Shown one piece after another: positions 1 to 6,321 of a stretch of DNA of 19,492 bases. How positions within the stretch are numbered: the first letter of the stretch is position 1; each line of letters begins with the position of its first letter. Below the pieces are notes generated by a model. That model searched no databases. It saw only the letters and a program-made list of their open reading frames with translations, and had not been told where the DNA came from. The stretch is from positions 1 to 19,492 of the forward strand of contig DFAQ01000070.1 in NCBI GenBank assembly GCA_002365865.1. The letters run 5' to 3'. This DNA is from Pelotomaculum sp. UBA3102. GTDB taxonomy: Bacteria; Bacillota; Desulfotomaculia; Desulfotomaculales; Pelotomaculaceae. The position numbers and the translations under genes were made by a program.

Positions 1-276
1 TATCTACCCCGGCCAGGTCATTATTATACCGGACTGAGCTAATACTACAGCGTAATATTGCTTATTTCGTTATGCCCGCTTCGCCACGGGGACGGTTCCA
101 TCGTCTTCCCTTCGGCCCTTTGCTACGCTTCGGGGACGCTCGAACCGTCCCCATGGCTCCGCTACGTAATTCCGGACGAAAAGTCATTACCTGAAGCGTT
201 GATTACCCTGGCAGACAAAGCTTTATACCGGACCAAAAAAGCAGGGCGCAACCGGGTGGAATTTATGCCGGAATAA
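1..276 (+). pseudogene. Remnant of a GGDEF (diguanylate cyclase) domain, 3' end, 5' end outside window
   Basis: The last codons read ALITLADKALYRTKKAGRN and then RVEFMPE, the hallmark C-terminal helix of GGDEF domains, which make cyclic di-GMP. Upstream the frame is broken. A VIIIPD stretch, like the segment just after a GGDEF signature, sits in another frame at about 17-34 and runs into a stop. A TELILQRNIAYF-like stretch lies in the third frame. An inverted-repeat insert fills 83-157, where the conserved SIG strand should be. The spacing from VIIIPD to ADKALY (about 59 codons) is near normal, so part of the domain seems replaced rather than only interrupted. An ATG-initiated reading at 58-276 would encode mostly the repeat and is unlikely to be a real protein. 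The helix assignment is firm; the upstream frame reconstruction is inference. Confidence 0.6.
83..157. repeat. Inverted repeat with GGGGACGGTTC / GAACCGTCCCC arms
   Basis: Left arm 83-98 and right arm 142-157 pair over 16 bases with one mismatch; the core 88-98 pairs perfectly with 142-152. A 43-base loop separates them. The element lies inside the GGDEF remnant. Hairpins with this GGGGACGGTT core are, from memory, dispersed in Peptococcaceae genomes, which would fit a small mobile palindromic repeat. Copy number cannot be judged from this window. Confidence 0.65.
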
Positions 277-284
277 GCCCTGCC

Positions 285-863
285 TTAACTCCCTTTAACT
301 GGAGCCGGGTTATAAATATTTGTTCCAAATTTCTCAAGATGACAAAATTCGCCGAGTTCTTTCCTGGGAGGAGCTTTCCCCTCCTTGGCAGGATATCCCA
401 CGGGTATGATCTCCACACTTTTCACATCACCGGGCAGACCCAGTAATTCATCAACGGCCTCATGCGCAAAACTGCCCACGTGAACCGTACCCAACCCCAG
501 AGCATGAGCAGCAAGGCACAGGTTCTGGCAGGCAATCCCCGCATCAAACATATACCAGTCACCCCTGTCAGTAACCGCTGCGCCGTTTTTGAACCCGGAA
601 ACACCCTTTTTACAGCAAACCACGAAAATTACCGGCGCCTGCATGAGCCCTTTACCGGCAGGATTATTTTTGGAAAGCATTCCTGCAAGCTTTTCCTTGC
701 TTTCTTTTTCCTTTAAAACTACAATTTCCCAACATTGCGTATTGGCCCAGGACGGAGCCCAGCGCACGGCTTCCAAAAGCTTTTTGACCGCCTCTTCAGG
801 CACCGGTTGTTCAGTAAACCTGCGAATACTGCGCCTGGTAGCAATACATTCAAACGCTTCCAT
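285..863 (-). CDS. Nitroreductase family protein (FMN-dependent)
   Basis: The 192-aa product has the compact single-domain length of the FMN nitroreductase family, which reduces nitro compounds, quinones or flavins with NAD(P)H. Visible family marks are the N-terminal ATRRSIRRF phosphate-binding segment (about 8-16), RWAPSWANTQCW (about 34-45), a central MFDAGIACQNLCLAAHALGLG helix and glycine turn (about 105-125), and the late IIPVGYP strand (about 152-158). The C-terminus has CH and C residues but no ferredoxin motif, so it is not the ferredoxin-fused subtype. A GTG nine bases upstream (872) would add three residues, but it sits inside the GGGGGTGA Shine-Dalgarno-like stretch, so the ATG at 863 is preferred. 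The gene stands alone and its substrate is unknown. Confidence 0.9.
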   Translation of the reverse strand: MEAFECIATRRSIRRFTEQPVPEEAVKKLLEAVRWAPSWANTQCWEIVVLKEKESKEKLAGMLSKNNPAGKGLMQAPVIFVVCCKKGVSGFKNGAAVTDRGDWYMFDAGIACQNLCLAAHALGLGTVHVGSFAHEAVDELLGLPGDVKSVEIIPVGYPAKEGKAPPRKELGEFCHLEKFGTNIYNPAPVKGS

Positions 864-946
864 CTTTTTCACCCCCGCCAGTTTTTTATTCCTTAATATA
901 CCTTATTTTTAAAATTATATCATGTTTTTACCAACCAAGTCCAGGT

Positions 947-1027
947 TTAGCTGCTTATTAAGACACATTCCGTTAATTCATCAATTTGTTTTCTTAATTC
1001 AACCAGCTCATTTATAAGTTGTTCCAT
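947..1027 (-). other. Possible 26-codon micro-ORF, coiled-coil-like, similar to Spo0E N-termini
   Basis: An ATG at 1027 opens MEQLINELVELRKQIDELTE and then CVLISS before a stop. The leucine spacing suggests one amphipathic helix and resembles the first helix of Spo0E-like proteins, including the one at 9680 in this window (IERLRHMLYELTE). In another frame the DNA continues as LNKQLNLDLV, faintly like the SxxLD helix, so this may be a frameshifted Spo0E-like gene. There is no convincing Shine-Dalgarno, and a hairpin lies just upstream. It could equally be chance. Confidence 0.22.
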
Positions 1028-1030
1028 ACC

Positions 1031-1074
1031 AAAAACAGGACTTTTATCTGCCGGAGCAAAGTCCTGTTTTTTTT
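1031..1074 (+). terminator. Terminator-like hairpin with T-tract
   Basis: 1031-1044 pairs perfectly with 1058-1071 (14 bp, CAGGAC/GTCCTG core) around a 13-base loop, followed by three more Ts, giving an eight-T run on the plus strand. On the minus strand the same stem is followed by five Ts, right before the micro-ORF start. No plus-strand gene lies just upstream, so what it terminates is unclear. It may be a dispersed repeat or a leader attenuator. Confidence 0.5.
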
Positions 1075-1083
1075 AGGAAGGAA

Positions 1084-1112
1084 TTTACAAATATATGTAG
1101 AATAGGTATTAC
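1084..1112 (+). promoter_or_regulatory. Candidate sigma-A promoter for the 1148 gene
   Basis: A -35 box TTTACA (1084-1089) is separated by 17 bases from a -10 box TATTAC (1107-1112), matching the consensus at 5/6 and 4/6. Transcription would start near 1119, about 29 bases before the ATG and after the hairpin at 1031-1074. Confidence 0.4.
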
Positions 1113-1147
1113 TAGCCAAAAAAACATGCCGAACGGGAGGTATAAGC

Positions 1148-1489
1148 ATGGGAAACTTAGTTCGTATTAATAAACCGGATGCCAAAGACCTGGAAGTAAA
1201 CGGTACGGAGAACCTTACCGTACCTGAGTCCGGCCCGGAACCGGAAGTACACGAACCAAACGCCCTTGTTCCTACTATTGACATTTACAAGGCCAAGGTG
1301 CTTTTCAACCTCACGCAAAAAATAGTCGAAGATACCGTTGACCGGCGCGTATCCCTTTTAGAAAAACGAATCAAGGAAAGGGATAAAGAAATCATGCAGT
1401 CCATCCGGAGGATCCAATCACGAATGGTAATGCAGAACCAAACCCGGCAGCAGCCATGGTGGCTGCGGTTGTTCCAAAGAGGGAAATAA
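1148..1489 (+). CDS. Hypothetical protein with C-terminal coiled coil and basic/aromatic tail
   Basis: The start is supported by CGGGAGG about seven bases before the ATG. The 113-aa product has an acidic, proline-rich N-terminal half (about 15-45) and a charged helix (about 50-100) with LEKRIKERDKEIMQSIRRIQ, which should form a coiled coil. It ends in PWWLRLFQRGK, with no signal peptide or transmembrane segment. The RDKEIMQSIR...WW pattern faintly resembles the DUF3967-type tail of MerR-like phage and plasmid proteins, but no DNA-binding domain is present. It has its own promoter-like sequence and is opposite in strand to its neighbours. I do not recognise a function. Confidence 0.7.
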   Translation: MGNLVRINKPDAKDLEVNGTENLTVPESGPEPEVHEPNALVPTIDIYKAKVLFNLTQKIVEDTVDRRVSLLEKRIKERDKEIMQSIRRIQSRMVMQNQTRQQPWWLRLFQRGK

Positions 1490-1504
1490 ATTCTCCACAT
1501 CCCT

Positions 1505-1537
1505 AGCAAACAGCCCTCACCGGGAGGGCTGTTTGCT
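1505..1537. terminator. Perfect 14-bp hairpin between convergent genes
   Basis: AGCAAACAGCCCTC (1505-1518) pairs with 1524-1537 around a five-base loop. It lies 15 bases after the plus-strand gene ending at 1489 and overlaps the stop codon of the minus-strand MOSC gene. There is no strong T-tract on either side, so it is probably a bidirectional but imperfect terminator. Confidence 0.55.
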
Positions 1538-1957
1538 TACTCCGATAATCTTTATTTCATCTCCTGTTTTAACTCTCCCGCCTTTGACAACCCGGCCGAA
1601 CCTGCCTTCCCTGCTGACGATATACGGTCTCCCATGTTCCTTGAAATCCTCTTTCCCAATATGTAAAATATCGACCTCTGCCTCACCGAGCTTAACTCTC
1701 GTCCCGACAGACAAATCATCCAGGGAAACACCTGAAACAGTAAAATTTTCAGTATAACCGCCGTTTTCAACCTCCTGCAGTTTATGGTCCGGAACTTTTG
1801 CCATCGCTTCGACCGGGAAAATACTGACCTGCCGGTCCCAATCACCGCCGTGGGCGTCCCCTTCCAGTCCCCAGTTTTCCAGTACGTTAACTTCTTCAAT
1901 ACTCGTTTTCGCAATACCTTTTCGCGCGCCTACGTTAATTGAAAGAATTTTACCCAT
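1517..1957 (-). CDS. MOSC domain protein
   Basis: The 146-aa product is a stand-alone MOSC domain, the C-terminal domain of molybdenum-cofactor sulfurases, thought to handle sulfur for Moco enzymes. Visible features are the opening strand MGKILSINVG, GLEGDAHGGDWDRQVSIF (about 32-49), the GGYTENFTVSGV segment (about 70-81), VGTRVKLGEAEVDI, and a GRFGRVVKGG turn before the last strand. The usual conserved Cys near GRPYIVSREG is replaced by Ser, as far as I can judge by eye. ATG at 1957 is preferred because GGAGGTG lies seven bases upstream; an upstream TTG would fall inside that site. It follows the pyrE-like gene by 26 bases and is probably co-transcribed with it. It may relate to the Moco genes beyond 13.2 kb, but that is inference. 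Confidence 0.88.
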   Translation of the reverse strand: MGKILSINVGARKGIAKTSIEEVNVLENWGLEGDAHGGDWDRQVSIFPVEAMAKVPDHKLQEVENGGYTENFTVSGVSLDDLSVGTRVKLGEAEVDILHIGKEDFKEHGRPYIVSREGRFGRVVKGGRVKTGDEIKIIGVSKQPSR

Positions 1958-1983
1958 AATAAGCACCTCCAAATAACGGTTTT

Positions 1984-2562
1984 TTATAAAAAATCATTTA
2001 TGGTAAACACAGGGTCTACGTCGATCCCCAACGACTTAATATTTTCCGTTCCCCCTTCGCACCTGTCTACAAGGGCAATTGCCTTTACCACCTCGCAACC
2101 GACATTCCTTACCGCCCTGATTGCTTCTATAATCGAACCGCCCGTTGTAATAACGTCGTCCACTACCACCACGCGGTCACCCGTTTCCAAAGCCGGCCCT
2201 TCAATCAATTTAAACTTACCGTGTTTTTTAGGGGCTTTGCGCACGATAAACAATTTTAACCGAGGCATACCTTCGATAAAAGAAACCACTGCCAACGCGC
2301 CGGCGATCGGGTCGGCGCCTATGGTAATGCCGCCCACCGCATCTATCCCGAGCTCCTTTATTTTATGATAAACAATCCTGCCCAGGAGATAGGCACCCTC
2401 CGGACTTAACGTGACTTGTTTTCCGTCAAAATAATACCTGCTTTTCTTGCCGGAAGTAAGCGTAAAATCACCAAACTCGAAGGCACGCTCAGATACATAC
2501 GCGCGCAAAGCAATCCAATCTTTTTGGTAATCATCCCTGTTAAGGTTATTTATTTTAACCAT
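1984..2562 (-). CDS. pyrE: Orotate phosphoribosyltransferase-like protein
   Basis: The 192-aa protein belongs to the type I phosphoribosyltransferases. The PRPP-binding motif VVVVDDVITTGGS is at 131-143, the FTLTSGKKSRYYFD entry segment at 33-46, and the flexible catalytic loop with KAPKKHGKFKLIEG at 109-122. These fit orotate phosphoribosyltransferase, which makes OMP from orotate and PRPP in pyrimidine synthesis. No other pyr genes are visible, so it is either an unlinked pyrE or a paralogue with another base as substrate. The Shine-Dalgarno is weak (AGGGCGG). It sits between the nucleotidase gene (96 bases upstream) and the MOSC gene (26 bases downstream), all on one strand, a plausible nucleotide-metabolism transcript. 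Confidence 0.82.
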   Translation of the reverse strand: MVKINNLNRDDYQKDWIALRAYVSERAFEFGDFTLTSGKKSRYYFDGKQVTLSPEGAYLLGRIVYHKIKELGIDAVGGITIGADPIAGALAVVSFIEGMPRLKLFIVRKAPKKHGKFKLIEGPALETGDRVVVVDDVITTGGSIIEAIRAVRNVGCEVVKAIALVDRCEGGTENIKSLGIDVDPVFTINDFL

Positions 2563-2658
2563 AAAATACGCCGCCCTGGAATATGACCAAAACCAAAAAA
2601 ACCACAGGCGGCTTTCCTCCCCAATATCAATAAAATTAATTTAATTCTACACTCCGGT

Positions 2659-3255
2659 TTAAACTGTGTCAAGGAGCAGGCCCTGCTCCGAAAACATGGT
2701 CCCGCCCGGCTTCATAATAACCCGGTATATTTCTTCCCACGAACGCTTGCGGTAAACCAGACCGGGCAGGGAACCACGGTTGTAAGGCGCATCCATCAGC
2801 AGCACCGGTATTCCTGCCGAGCTTATTTTTCTTCCAATTTCCAGAGTATCTTCCACCATCACGTGCAATTTTTTTTCCAGGCAGATTTCCTTCTTTTCAT
2901 GGCTTCCCAGAAGAAACAATTCATCGTAAGGCAAACCATGTTTTCCCAGCCACCGCACGGTATCATCCCGGTAACGCCCGTCCCGGGCCGTAATGATGTA
3001 AATATCATGATATTTTTTTATTTTGCTGAGGTAATAGGGTGCTCCCGGCAGCGGCGGCGACTTAACCATTAAATCCTTACCCTTGAGTTCGATGAAGCTC
3101 TCAATCTCATCGACAGCCAGATCATAAGTCTTTCTAAGATCATACAAATGAAAATCTTCCACCCGCACATTTTTATTGAAATAGCTATTTAACTCTTTAA
3201 CCCACAAAGACAGGCTGTCTGCCAAAACACCGTCTATATCAACACCGACGCGCAT
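2659..3255 (-). CDS. HAD-family 5'(3')-nucleotidase-like protein (NT5C type)
   Basis: The 198-aa product begins with the HAD motif I, VGVDIDGVLAD (D6 nucleophile, D8), has motif II in IYIITARDG (T89), a Lys near 121-122, and an acidic motif III in MVEDTLEIG (D136). The DIDGVLAD opening and the lack of a large cap fit the NT5C-like deoxyribonucleotidase group rather than phosphoserine phosphatases. It probably dephosphorylates nucleoside monophosphates or a related small phosphate ester in the cytoplasm. The start is well supported by GGGAGGAG five bases before the ATG. The last 15 residues look less conserved. The downstream pyrE-like gene makes a link to pyrimidine nucleotides reasonable but unproven. 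Confidence 0.85.
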   Translation of the reverse strand: MRVGVDIDGVLADSLSLWVKELNSYFNKNVRVEDFHLYDLRKTYDLAVDEIESFIELKGKDLMVKSPPLPGAPYYLSKIKKYHDIYIITARDGRYRDDTVRWLGKHGLPYDELFLLGSHEKKEICLEKKLHVMVEDTLEIGRKISSAGIPVLLMDAPYNRGSLPGLVYRKRSWEEIYRVIMKPGGTMFSEQGLLLDTV

Positions 3256-3286
3256 AAACTCCTCCCGCAGTAAAAAGTCTTCCCTT

Positions 3287-3310
3287 AATATATTCTACAA
3301 TATATTCTAC
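3287..3310. repeat. Perfect 12-bp tandem duplication upstream of the nucleotidase gene
   Basis: AATATATTCTAC occurs twice head to tail (3287-3298, 3299-3310). On the minus strand it creates two TATATT boxes 32-56 bases before the nucleotidase ATG. A TTGGTA/17/TATTAA promoter can be read through it, so the duplication may shape the promoter of that gene. Confidence 0.6.
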
Positions 3311-3352
3311 CAACCTGCCTTAGTTCCTCTTTCCCCCACAATAATAAAAAAT

Positions 3353-4150
3353 CTAATAAGTAAACGCTACGTTCCCGATGATACTGCTCAGGGGCCTGGC
3401 CCACAACCAGGCATTCTTAACATAAGTAGCAAAGAAGTAAAGCGCGCCTCTGGTCGGATCCAACCCGCTCAGCGCATCTTTTGCCGCCCGGATGGATTCG
3501 GCGGTAGCCGGCCGGTTAATCCAACCGTTCATTACCGGCTCAAACTGGTAGGTCCCGTTCCCGTACTGGTATATTACCTCCCGGATAGAATCAGGGAAAC
3601 CGGAACTGGCAATCCGGTTCAAAACTACCGCTCCCACAGCAACCTTGCCGGCATAGGGCTCCGCATCGGCTTCGGCAGTAATCAACCTGGCGAGAAGATC
3701 AACATCCGCCAAGGTAGGCCTCTTGAAAAAACCTCTACTAGTCTGATATACAGGTTGACGCTCCTCTGCCGTACCGGAACCTGATGACGGGATGTAAAGA
3801 ACCGCGCCGGGATAAATCAGGGTACGGTTCAAACCGTTTGCCGACATAATTTTACGGTAGTCCATACCGAATTTCCGGCCGATCAGATAAAGGCTGTCCC
3901 CTGTCCGGACGGTATAAACCAAATTACCACCGGCATTGTTTACTGGAATATAAAGTTGCCGGCCGGGGTAAATCAGGGAACCACGGAGCCCGTTGACCCT
4001 GGTCAGGGTATCAAGGGAAATACCATAATTACGGCTGATCATGAAGAGACTTTCCCCCGGCTGCACGGTATGTACGGCAGCATTTGCTGCAACAGGGACC
4101 GTCAGGACACACATTAAAAACAAAAAACCAATTAATATCCGGTAAAACAA
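3353..4150 (-). CDS. LysM-repeat spore cortex/cell-wall hydrolase, SleB type
   Basis: Numbered from an upstream TTG at 4156: an N-terminal hydrophobic segment (about 5-27, ending near ANA) is a signal peptide. Two LysM peptidoglycan-binding repeats follow (about 28-71 and 80-123), each ending YPG..LYIP. The C-terminal domain (about 150-262) is the SleB/Hydrolase_2 fold: LLARLITAEADAEPYAGKVA with the presumed catalytic Glu162, then VGAVVLNR, FPDSIREVIYQ, and DPTRGALYFF. SleB-type enzymes are lytic transglycosylases that degrade cortex during germination. Here LysM replaces the PG_binding_1 domain of Bacillus SleB. The TTG at 4150 is preferred over 4156, because AGGAGG is seven bases before it and only one base before the other. 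A TATAAT box lies at 4231-4236 on the same strand. No YpeB partner gene is nearby. Confidence 0.88.
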   Translation of the reverse strand: MFYRILIGFLFLMCVLTVPVAANAAVHTVQPGESLFMISRNYGISLDTLTRVNGLRGSLIYPGRQLYIPVNNAGGNLVYTVRTGDSLYLIGRKFGMDYRKIMSANGLNRTLIYPGAVLYIPSSGSGTAEERQPVYQTSRGFFKRPTLADVDLLARLITAEADAEPYAGKVAVGAVVLNRIASSGFPDSIREVIYQYGNGTYQFEPVMNGWINRPATAESIRAAKDALSGLDPTRGALYFFATYVKNAWLWARPLSSIIGNVAFTY

Positions 4151-4291
4151 TTCCAAACCTCCTCTGGTGCATGTAACTTAACCAAAAAATTTTTGTTCCT
4201 TTTATGCCGTTGATTAACCTTTTTTGTACAATTATACAGGCCTCCCCCTTGTTTGGCTATAATCCAAATTCTAGCAAGACCGGTATGGCGC

Positions 4292-4313
4292 AAAAAAAAA
4301 CCCCGAAGGGTTT
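4292..4313 (-). terminator. UUCG-tetraloop intrinsic terminator of the zinc-ribbon gene
   Basis: On the minus strand AAACCC, loop TTCG, GGGTTT (4313-4298) is followed by six further Ts, giving a run of nine. The C(UUCG)G loop is unusually stable. The stem begins in the stop codon of the zinc-ribbon gene. Confidence 0.85.
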
Positions 4314-4702
4314 CAGTCTTGGGCCTCATCCCGGTTCAATTTATTACCGCAGTTATAACAGAACCTGGCCTCATCAGGCAATTCTGTCCGGCATTCCGGA
4401 CAAACGGGAGGGCTGGGATAAAATTTTCCTATTTGTTCCTGGATACCGGCAACTTCAGCTTCAAGTTCCATGGTCACCTTGACCAGGCGTTCAATCTCCT
4501 CTTCCAGACCTTCTTCGCCTTTATACTGTAAAAAAACCAGTTTACCCAGGGCAGAAACATTATTATCCATTTCCTTCTCCAGTTTCGCCACTTCATATTT
4601 CAACTTAGCTATCTCGACAAGATCACTGGACTTTTTACCGAAACTCCTGGCGCTTTCGCCAATGGTTTTGGCACCTTCACCGACTTTTTTGAAAATTTCC
4701 AT
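4313..4702 (-). CDS. Zinc-ribbon protein with N-terminal coiled coil
   Basis: The 129-aa product starts with an amphipathic region (about 1-25) and continues as a long charged helix (about 28-92) that should form a coiled coil. It ends in a compact zinc ribbon, CPEC (101, 104) and CYNC (115, 118), with the spacing of the zinc-ribbon-2 families. No enzymatic domain, signal peptide or transmembrane helix is visible. Such proteins are common and poorly characterised in Firmicutes; the ribbon may bind protein or nucleic acid. An AAGGAGGTT site six bases before the ATG supports the start. The RNase HI-like gene ends 29 bases upstream on the same strand, so the two are probably one transcript ending at the UUCG terminator. 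Confidence 0.85.
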   Translation of the reverse strand: MEIFKKVGEGAKTIGESARSFGKKSSDLVEIAKLKYEVAKLEKEMDNNVSALGKLVFLQYKGEEGLEEEIERLVKVTMELEAEVAGIQEQIGKFYPSPPVCPECRTELPDEARFCYNCGNKLNRDEAQD

Positions 4703-4731
4703 AATTAACCTCCTTCAAGAATATTTTCCCT

Positions 4732-5166
4732 TTAATTACCGATACTTTTCTGATTATCGAGCTCATGGTTTACGGCAGCATCCGCCAGCTTATTTTCTTC
4801 TCTCGGAACATGTTTCAATGACAGTTTTAGCCCCGGAGTCCCGGCAAGGGCCTGCCATACCCGTTCGGCAATACTTTTCAATTTAGCATCCTTTACTTTA
4901 TACTGCCGGTTAAACTGGCGTACAACCAGTTCACTGTCCGCCCGCACTTCCGCTTCAAGGGAGCCGTACCGGCGGGCAAGATGAACCAGTGCCGTCACCG
5001 CGCCTTCAAGGGCGCTCCACTCGGCAAAATTATTAGTCAGCCTGAATCCCAGAAACTTGCTCTTGGTGGCCAGCACTTCCCCTTCTTCCCCGGTGATAAC
5101 CATGGCCGCTGCTGCGGGACCGGGATTGCCACGGCTTCCTCCGTCAATATTTACAAATACTTTCAA
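4732..5166 (-). CDS. RNase HI-like protein
   Basis: The product is a single RNase H fold of about 144 aa that cleaves RNA in RNA-DNA hybrids. All four catalytic acids are visible: D8 in NIDGGSRGNPGP, E49 in NNFAEWSALEGAV, D77 in RADSELVVRQF and D129 in ENKLADAAV. The DGGSRGNPG opening and the lack of a basic protrusion place it with the archaeal and Gram-positive RNase HI-like group (Rv2228c N-domain, YpdQ type) rather than E. coli RnhA. The GTG at 5178 lies inside the GAGGTG Shine-Dalgarno, so the TTG at 5166, nine bases after it, is the likelier start and gives the usual MKVFVNIDGG N-terminus. It is followed by the zinc-ribbon gene. Confidence 0.87.
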   Translation of the reverse strand: MKVFVNIDGGSRGNPGPAAAAMVITGEEGEVLATKSKFLGFRLTNNFAEWSALEGAVTALVHLARRYGSLEAEVRADSELVVRQFNRQYKVKDAKLKSIAERVWQALAGTPGLKLSLKHVPREENKLADAAVNHELDNQKSIGN

Positions 5167-5386
5167 TTCAAGAAACACCTCACGAAAATATCATTATAGC
5201 CGCATACCATATTATTGCCGGAAAAGCCCGGATAATTACCCGCGGCAGCTTTACTCCGCTCTCTGCCCTTGCTGTATCTTGATTGTAAAACATACCTTTA
5301 TACGATGCAATATAGCAAGGTATAAATTTTTCTTTGCCGGGAATCAATATCTATGTAAAAAAATTTGCCAACAAGGAGGCCTACAG

Positions 5387-5584
5387 ATGACCGTTGAATC
5401 ACAAGTAAAACAAACTTTAGCCAATCTTAAAAGCGCACAGGCTAACCTGGAAAACTTTGCCTTCCAAACCCAGAACCAGCAGGCAAAACAAATTTATACC
5501 AATGCCGCCCAGCAGACAAAATCCGTTATTGACTTTCTGGAACCGAGAGTCAATCAAATTGAAAGCCAGGAACCCCAGTATTAA
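5387..5584 (+). CDS. DUF1657 family small protein
   Basis: The 65-aa product, with TVESQVKQTLANLKSAQANL, an ENFAFQTQNQQAK stretch and a closing VNQIESQEPQY, matches what I know of DUF1657. This is a short all-helical family of spore-formers that often lies near spoVA-type and DUF421 spore membrane genes. There is no signal peptide, transmembrane segment or cysteine, and it is Gln/Asn/Ala-rich. The start is clear: ACAAGGAGGC lies seven bases before the ATG. The 200 bases upstream hold no gene; I see no clean sigma-G or sigma-A promoter there, though CATATTA-like boxes exist near 5208. A forespore role is inferred from the family. Confidence 0.85.
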   Translation: MTVESQVKQTLANLKSAQANLENFAFQTQNQQAKQIYTNAAQQTKSVIDFLEPRVNQIESQEPQY

Positions 5585-5603
5585 AGGGGCGCCCCCGGAT
5601 TCA

Positions 5604-5633
5604 CGGAATGCCGGACAGATATCCGGCATTCCG
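5604..5633. terminator. 12-bp hairpin between convergent genes
   Basis: CGGAATGCCGGA (5604-5615) pairs perfectly with 5622-5633 around a six-base loop. It lies 20 bases after the DUF1657 stop and 13 bases after the end of the convergent cobO-like gene. Neither side has a T-tract, so it is a weak or factor-assisted bidirectional terminator. Confidence 0.55.
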
Positions 5634-5645
5634 GTTTAAATTCCG

Positions 5646-6185
5646 TCAATATTCAATTCCGGCCCGGGCCGGAACTCCCTTTTCGAAATAATGCTTAATC
5701 TCCACCATTTCAGTTACCAGGTCCGCCGCTTCAATCACTTCAGCAGGGGCATACCGTCCAGTGAAAACTATTTCCACGTGTTCCGGCCTGGAACTTATTA
5801 TATCCAGCATCTCCGCAGTAGAAATCAGTTTAAAATAATTAGCCGTATTTATTTCATCAAAAACAATAATGTCGTATTCACCTGAATACATGGCATTCTT
5901 TGCTTTTTCCAGCCCTCTTTGTGCCATCTGAACATCCTCCTCAAGAGGAGGGTCCTGAACGTGTATAAAAGTATCTTTTCCATATTGTTCTATTATGATA
6001 AAGGGAGCGACCATTTCCGCTGATTTTAACTCTCCGTAATACTGGCCTTTCATAAACTGTCCGATATAAGTCTTAAGCCCCCGTCCCATGGCCCTGAACG
6101 CCAAACCCAGCGCCGAAGTGGTTTTCCCCTTGCAGTTTCCCGTATAGACCTGCACACAACCTCTTTTTAATAACCCTGTATTCAA
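5646..6185 (-). CDS. cobO: Cob(I)alamin adenosyltransferase, CobA/CobO/BtuR type
   Basis: The 179-aa protein transfers adenosyl from ATP to cob(I)alamin or cob(I)inamide to make the coenzyme form of B12. Visible features are the P-loop TGNCKGKTTSALG (15-27), the LKTYIGQFMKG strand after it (37-47), a Walker B-like IIVFDEINTA (106-115), VFTGRYAP (140-147), and the family's closing segment KHYFEKGVPARAGIEY (164-179). The P-loop has Asn-Cys where Gly/Asp-Gly is usual; the Lys-Thr-Thr core is intact. It starts with TTG, supported by AGAGGGGG eight bases upstream. No other cobalamin gene or B12 riboswitch is seen next to it, so it probably serves scavenged or remotely synthesised corrinoid. It is on the strand opposite to the DUF1657 gene. 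Confidence 0.92.
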   Translation of the reverse strand: MNTGLLKRGCVQVYTGNCKGKTTSALGLAFRAMGRGLKTYIGQFMKGQYYGELKSAEMVAPFIIIEQYGKDTFIHVQDPPLEEDVQMAQRGLEKAKNAMYSGEYDIIVFDEINTANYFKLISTAEMLDIISSRPEHVEIVFTGRYAPAEVIEAADLVTEMVEIKHYFEKGVPARAGIEY

Positions 6186-6267
6186 TTTATATTCCCCCTC
6201 TAAAAAATAATCCTATCAAAATTAATACGATACAAACTAAAAAGAACCTGCTATTTCACCCGCAAAT

Positions 6268-6295
6268 AAAAAAGCTTTCACCCAGCAGTGAAAGC
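6268..6295 (-). terminator. Intrinsic terminator of the GerMN gene
   Basis: On the minus strand GCTTTCAC (6295-6288) pairs with GTGAAAGC (6281-6274) around a six-base loop and is followed by six Ts. It lies 27 bases after the GerMN stop codon. Confidence 0.85.
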
Positions 6296-6321
6296 CAAAA
6301 ATATTTGTCCGGCAAATTTTA

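Noticed and set aside
58..276. ATG-initiated 72-codon ORF as an independent gene.
   Set aside because: The N-terminal half is translation of the inverted repeat and the C-terminal half is the GGDEF tail; there is no Shine-Dalgarno before 58.
4204..4531. Overlapping plus-strand frames across the zinc-ribbon gene and terminator.
   Set aside because: They run through a clear minus-strand gene and its UUCG terminator and have no ribosome site.
5190..5220. Possible sigma-G promoter (AAAATA, 17 bases, CATATTA) for the DUF1657 gene.
   Set aside because: The -35 match is poor and the leader would be about 170 bases; not strong enough to list.
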